NCBI GenBank assembly: GCA_907165135.1
Contig: OU015566.1
Span: forward strand, 9,160,157-9,224,156
Length of the DNA stretch: 64,000 bases
Direction of reading: 5' to 3'
Origin: Oikopleura dioica
Taxonomy: Eukaryota > Chordata > Appendicularia > Copelata > Oikopleuridae
Within the stretch, counting starts at the first letter, position 1. Each line of letters begins with the position of its first letter. This document shows positions 59,066 through 64,000 of the stretch, piece after piece. The position numbers and the translations under genes are program-made. The notes under the pieces are model-generated. The model worked only from the letters and a program-made list of their open reading frames with translations, was not told where the DNA came from and ran no database searches.

Positions 59066-59622
59066 GGGGCTGGGCGGGAGAATAATTCTGTGAACAGAAC
59101 TATTCTGTGGAAACAGAACTATTCTGTGAAAAAACAGAACTATTCTATTTGAAACAGAACCATTCTGTTTGAAACAGAACTATTCTGTGTCGAGCTTAAG
59201 CAAAATTTACTTTGATTATGTCGTAGATAGCTTATAATACTTCGGAACTCATGTCTTAGAATGGAAAAGGATTGACTTTAGTTGGTCTTCGAATCCTGCA
59301 GCCAAAAACAATCTATAACAATTATAGTTTGTTAATAGAAGCTGAACCGAAGAGGCTATGAAGCACGCTACGGGCCTACGGCCCTTGCGCGCATTTTCTG
59401 ATAGAGAACTCATTGGGTTGGCAGGGGCAGTCTTTTTCTACCGCTGGGACTCATTTTTAGCAGCAAACAACTTCTGCATTGGCAGAATAATAGTTGTTTT
59501 CGCCAAAAAAAATTTTTTTTTCACAGAATTATTCTCCCGGAAAGGGGGGGTCTTATCGTGAGAATAATTCTGTTTTTCACAGAATAGTTCTGTGCACAGA
59601 ATTATTCTCCCGGTTGCCCCCC
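59066..59622. mobile_element. 557-bp TTAA-flanked MITE of a second family
   Basis: It starts GGGGCTGGGCGGGAGAATAA and ends as the inverse of GGGAGAATAATTCTGTG plus a G-rich cap. TTAA is at 59062-59065 and 59623-59626. Near its left end lie about five copies of a 16-20-bp palindromic unit, AACAGAACTATTCTGTG (59090-59190). Near its right end a further inverted copy of the terminus begins at 59521. No ORF. Confidence 0.8.
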
Positions 59623-59626
59623 TTAA

Positions 59627-60052
59627 GGGGCCTCTCGGAAAGGCAAATTTTCCGGAAGGATTCAACAGATTAAAAGAGAATTTTCAAATCAACGAAATTT
59701 TTTTCATCAAAGAGAGATTGTTTAAGAAAAATCCCTTTTTTCGACCCCTAAAATTTTTTTCCGAAAAATATTCAATGTCGTAGTGTCTCCTTAATCCCCA
59801 GGCCAAGGAAAAGCAAAAGATAAGAAAGCCCTGGGGCGAGTGATAAGCGCTGGAAAAGCAAATAGAATTGGCCCCGAACGCGCAATATTTGTTAGTATTT
59901 GGCTTTGTGTTTTTTCGCATTTTTGCAACTTTGTTTAGTCTTTCCAAACAAAACTCGGATCATCCGTCGCCTGAAAAAGACATCAATTAGGAGAGAACGC
60001 TCAAAAACGACCAGAAGAACATCTAAATCAAGAAAATAATGACGAGAAATTC
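59627..60052. other. intergenic upstream of the Ig-domain gene
   Basis: AT-rich, no frame of note. It should contain the promoter of the gene starting at 60053, but no motif is clear. Confidence 0.4.
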
Positions 60053-61193
60053 ATGAACAAGAAAACACACGCCTGCTTCTTTCTCACAGTATTTCTACTT
60101 GAGTCAACAGGTAAAAATCATTTATAAGGGAATTTTTATGGGTAAATAAAAACCAAAGAAATCTTTTTGTAAAACGACTCAAGGCCTTTTTATTATCGAA
60201 AATAAAAGAGAAAAACAATTTTATAACGAATATTTTAGTGGCAAGAAGCATCATTGGAATCGAGGGTCCAAAACCTCGAAATCAGGTCAAATATTTTGGC
60301 GAAGAAATTATCCTTTCTTGCACCAGCTATTTCGACGACAAATTGTAAGTCAGCAGATACGTATCAGACAAATCGATATGAGATCTAGATATCCCACTGT
60401 CAATGAGAAGGTCATGTAGCAACTTCCTTATTAGAAGTTCACTGAATTTCAGTGACCGAATTTAAACTTCCTCTAATTCATTTGTTACAGCACCAAATGG
60501 CCTCCAAAAATAACCTGGCTTCGCAAATTCTCCTCTGATGAGTCTCAGCTCAAGTTCAAGAGGTGGGAGCATTCTCAAATCGAAGAAGAGTGGTTCATTA
60601 TTCCTCTCAATCAAAGTAGAATCGACAATCCTCATTCACCTAAAGAGAGGATCATCCATTTCGACCGCTTCAAATACATTTCTAAGGTGCGGTTTTTTTT
60701 TCATTTGACTTAATCAAATGTCTTTTTTTCAAGATCATTTTTCCGCTTTCAACGCAGGTCGAAGATGGCAGCTACGCGTGCGTCATCGACGATTCCGAAA
60801 TCTTGGCCACCGCGACGGTTTCGGTTATTTCTCCGCGCAAAGACTCTTCTCGTAAGTAGCCGAAACGACCGCATGTTTAGATTTTCAATTTTTTGTCACT
60901 GCACGCTACTGAACTTACATAATGAGCGCTTACAGTTGGCATTACTGTGAAATTGATCGGAGCGGACATACAGTAGGCTCATTACTACGATAGTGAGAAA
61001 TCCGGATACTTCAATTTACTGGCGATAATCGCATTAATTAACTACTCATACTGTAATTAACTGCATTTAATGAGTCATTTTAGTGACTTCTACTGCTCCT
61101 GACGAAGGCCGAATGCTCGGTCCGTACATTATTCTAGCGCTATCTCTTGTCGTCCTCATATCCGCCATTTTCCTCAAATTTCGACTGAAATAA
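60053..61193 (+). CDS. single-Ig-domain type I membrane protein
   Basis: Exons 60053-60110, 60239-60344, 60491-60686, 60758-60851 and 61084-61193 total 564 nt (187 aa), with all GT-AG introns in phase. A signal peptide (MNKKTHACFFLTVFLLESTG) is followed by one immunoglobulin domain. It has the B-strand cysteine in EEIILSCTSYF, the core tryptophan in KITWLRKFSS and the F-strand DGSYACVID. A short stalk leads to a membrane helix (GPYIILALSLVVLISAIFLK) and a 4-5-residue cytoplasmic end (FRLK). The chain is too short to be a receptor with signalling motifs; it is more likely an adhesion or accessory protein. It cannot be assigned to a named family. AATAAA lies about 30 nt past the stop. Confidence 0.85.
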
Positions 61194-61458
61194 AACTTCC
61201 AAATCTGTCTTCATTCTGTAAATAAAGTGACAACCAAAAGAATCTTATCAAAGATTTTCCTCTTATATCTTTTTTTTAATTAGTACTCCAAAGAAAAAAA
61301 ACACGCAGAATCGATTCTTGTCAGTTCCAGTTGTGCGTTGTATGAATTATCGATTAGTTTCATCCTCCAATGGTCATCCCTCCTTAAATTAGCACATTAT
61401 CTGACAGAAAGCCATAAAGAATCAGCTTCTAAGAACCGAGAGACAGTCGTTTTCTAAA

Positions 61459-61557
61459 ATGTCCCGCCTGGTGAAATTGTTGCTCAGCTTTTTGAAGCTC
61501 AGCTCCGCGCTCAACGAGCTTTACTACGACATCTCAAAGACCAAGAAATGTGACGAG
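61459..61557 (+). CDS. probable first exon of an unknown gene (rest unresolved)
   Basis: ATG at 61459 opens a 33-codon exon (MSRLVKLLLSFLKLSSALNE, then LYYDISKTKKCDE) ending in a good donor (GAG|GTAAGAG) in phase 0. It starts 265 bp past the Ig-gene stop on the same strand. A candidate second exon at 63525-63578 keeps phase (IATEQILKEELDRMLAKR). A stretch at about 63753-63796 can read DPRFYDIRLRPYFGQ before a GTAAGTAG donor, but in a phase that does not join the previous candidate. The hydrophobic N-terminus could be a signal or anchor. No family recognised; the gene runs out of the window. Confidence 0.5.
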
Positions 61558-64000
61558 GTAAGAGTCGCGACGAGTTATGCGGCCAAAGATGATTTCTGCA
61601 TTTTCGCGGAAGCATAGAAAGACTCATTTTTCTCGAAAATAATGAATAATTTGATCAATCAATTTTCGGCGAAAAAGTGCGTAAGTCTTCAATTTCGTAA
61701 GAAATTTTGCAAAAAAAACTCCTTGGCAGAGATTCTTGAGGTACCAAATGCGTTGAAAAAAAAAATCAAGTTTGTGTAAATTCACCCTGCGCACCGGTCA
61801 CGTGCGGATTTTTGCGTCAAAGCCGAATAGAACCTTTTCATTTGATTCACACAGATCAAATTTACAATTTACCAAGTTTTATTTCAAATGATGAAAGTTC
61901 GCGATTAAAAACTAGAAGACTACGTGTACCGAACCTCTTTTTCGTGCTATCTCAATCTTTCACTTGCTCTGAGGAATTTAGCAAATTTCTTATCGCATAT
62001 TATTGAGACTTGGAAACGTGGAATATTTCTTATCAGAAGCTGTGTTGTAAATCAATTCTATCGGAGTTTAAATGATTTTCCAAGCATTCAATCAAATCAA
62101 AATCTAACTCAAAAGAATGAAGAAGAAATTACGTGGCCGTATTATTGAATTTTTACCGAATCAAAGCCAAATATTCTTTGAATATTTGACCGAACACGTA
62201 CGTAAATAGTTTGGGCTTGTCATCAATTCATTAGAAACATGATACTGTTTTTCGACGAGCTCCAAGAAAAGTGATAAGGCAATTTAGATAGAAGATATAA
62301 AGAACTTAAATTTTAAAAAGTGATTTGCGGCGTGTTATCGCCAATTTCGACCTCCGGACAAGAAAATTAAACGAAAAATATTATTTCGGCTGATAAAAGG
62401 AGCCACTCTCGAAGATCCCCAATGGACCAAAGATTGTTTTCCTTCGCTTGAATAATTATGTTTTGAAGAAACCACTAAATCGTTAATGCCCGGCCGCTAC
62501 TGTAGAAAGCTTGGCACGTTCTGTAAGGAGATTTTACGCATAATGCGGCTTCCGCAGAAATATTCTACCGACCAGCACTTTTGGTTTTTAAATTATTACT
62601 TTGATTTTTAATTTTTATTTTTTACCTTTTTCTTCGTTTATTAAATTAATGTTTCTTTATAATTTGAAAAAAAATAAAATATAATTATTTATTGTTCATT
62701 GCGTAATAAGTAATTACTAACGTAATGATTTTTTTTCTTGGACATTCTTGGTACTAAGACAAAATCAAATATTTAAGACAAAAATAACAAGCGCCAACTC
62801 AAAATTCTCCTTGTAAGAATAGAACGAGCTTATTCAGAAATAGCAAAATAACATTTCGTAAGAAATTTGCCAAAAGCAATAGTGCTTCAAAACGTGAACA
62901 AATGATCTATGATTATTCTCTCTTAAATTTTACTGTAAAATTGAAAATGAAAGAAGGAAAGATGCAGATGACGCAAGAGTTGAAAGGTTTCTTGACGGAT
63001 AGACGGCTGAACTGAGTGCAGCACTAGAATATTTATTTAACGTAAAGGCTCCACAATATTTTGTGTTTGTATTTTGGTCTATCTTTGGGTACGTAAGAGC
63101 GTCCCTTCTATGACTAGGTTGGAGTACTAGCAGATAGCTGTAAATCGTAACCCAGCGCTGGAAAACCGGAAGAAACCTCCGGCAATATAAGCCGGGCGCA
63201 AATTTCCGGCCACGTATTTTTCAACTTTCCAAAAACAAAAATAAATGCGGTCCTTTTTTGATGACTCATCTACTGCATTTGATCTCGTAATTTTGGTTCA
63301 CCACTTTGGGGCACTGTCGTGGTGACAAATAACTGTTAGTGACGTTATCTAGCGCAAACAGCAATTACGACCCGTTTCAGCCGCTTTCTAACCCAAAAAG
63401 ATACCACTCGTCATTATTTTTTGCAAATGGTTAAATTTTCGTCTTCCGTTTTATTTCTTGCTCCTCTCACCACCGCGATAGCCAATTTTAATCATCGCCT
63501 GTGCTGGAATTAATTGTATCCTAGATTGCGACGGAGCAAATTTTAAAAGAAGAGCTGGACCGCATGCTCGCCAAGAGGGTTGAAAATGAAAATAACGCTT
63601 TCTCTCTCTGTCTCTTGAGGCGACGAGATAGGAATTTAATTTAAAGAATATTCGATTTGTTCGTTGAAATTCATCTTGAACCCGAATATTGAAAAAATAG
63701 TTAAGTTAATCAAGTTTCTTTCTTCGAAAACATAATTTTCCAACCTGTAAAGATCCGCGATTCTACGACATCCGCTTGCGACCATATTTCGGCCAGAGTA
63801 AGTAGCGCTTTCTGTATTAATGCGCCCTTACTGTAGGTCTTTAACATAACAATGAACCTATCATTAAAAACTTGGCTTTAAGACATATTTTATTTTTGCT
63901 TTTTTTGATTGATCATTTTCCAAATTTAAAAATCCCTTGTCGCTTAAAAAATTCTTCCTTTTTGACAGATTGTAGATAAGGAAAGTTTATAAAGATTTCA
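61558..64000. other. AT-rich, mostly presumed intron
   Basis: No complete gene. Apart from the exon candidates at 63525-63578 and about 63753-63796 it shows only short AT-rich frames. Confidence 0.35.

Overview
The window is nuclear DNA of a compact-genome animal, most likely an appendicularian tunicate close to Oikopleura. The genes are metazoan (CPSF4, an IGF2BP/IMP protein, RPF2, striatin, VPS36, an hnRNP A/B protein, a Kv2/Shab potassium channel). Many introns are only 42-48 nt. Two genes form an operon-like pair with a 59-nt spacer and a trans-splice-type acceptor. At least four introns are of the non-canonical GA-AG class, which is reported as unusually common in Oikopleura dioica. The species is inferred, not proven.

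Layout. Positions 1-21 kb are gene-dense, all on the minus strand. In order they hold: the 5' part of an unknown gene (1-1072), CPSF4 (1187-2129), IGF2BP (3263-5394), RPF2 (5650-6744), striatin (8091-11050), VPS36 (11110-14080), hnRNP A/B (14738-16713) and a lineage-specific secreted protein (17758-20926). Exon phases were checked by adding exon lengths for most of these genes. The set is rich in RNA-binding and mRNA-processing proteins, plus ESCRT-II and STRIPAK components. A small plus-strand zinc-finger gene lies at 21469-21732. Positions 22-33 kb are gene-poor and hold palindromic mobile elements. A Kv2 channel (33193-39396, at least 14 exons) carries an intron-containing tRNA-Tyr gene in one of its introns. 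Positions 39-60 kb are AT-rich and gene-poor, with a tRNA-Lys gene, a few weak exon candidates and two abutting TTAA-flanked elements. An Ig-domain membrane protein (60053-61193) and the first exon of another gene (61459) close the window.

The most interesting signal is the link between small transposons and introns. Two copies of an 826/827-bp element with TTAA duplications sit in introns. One expands a 44-nt VPS36 intron to 874 nt; the other splits a GTGCAC minisatellite. A second VPS36 intron is bounded by an 8-bp direct repeat (ATTCAAAG), contains a long hairpin and has GA-AG borders, as expected for an intron born from a transposon insertion. The Kv2 gene has three more GA-AG introns sharing the form AG|GA...AAG|, plus one junction that fits no standard rule.
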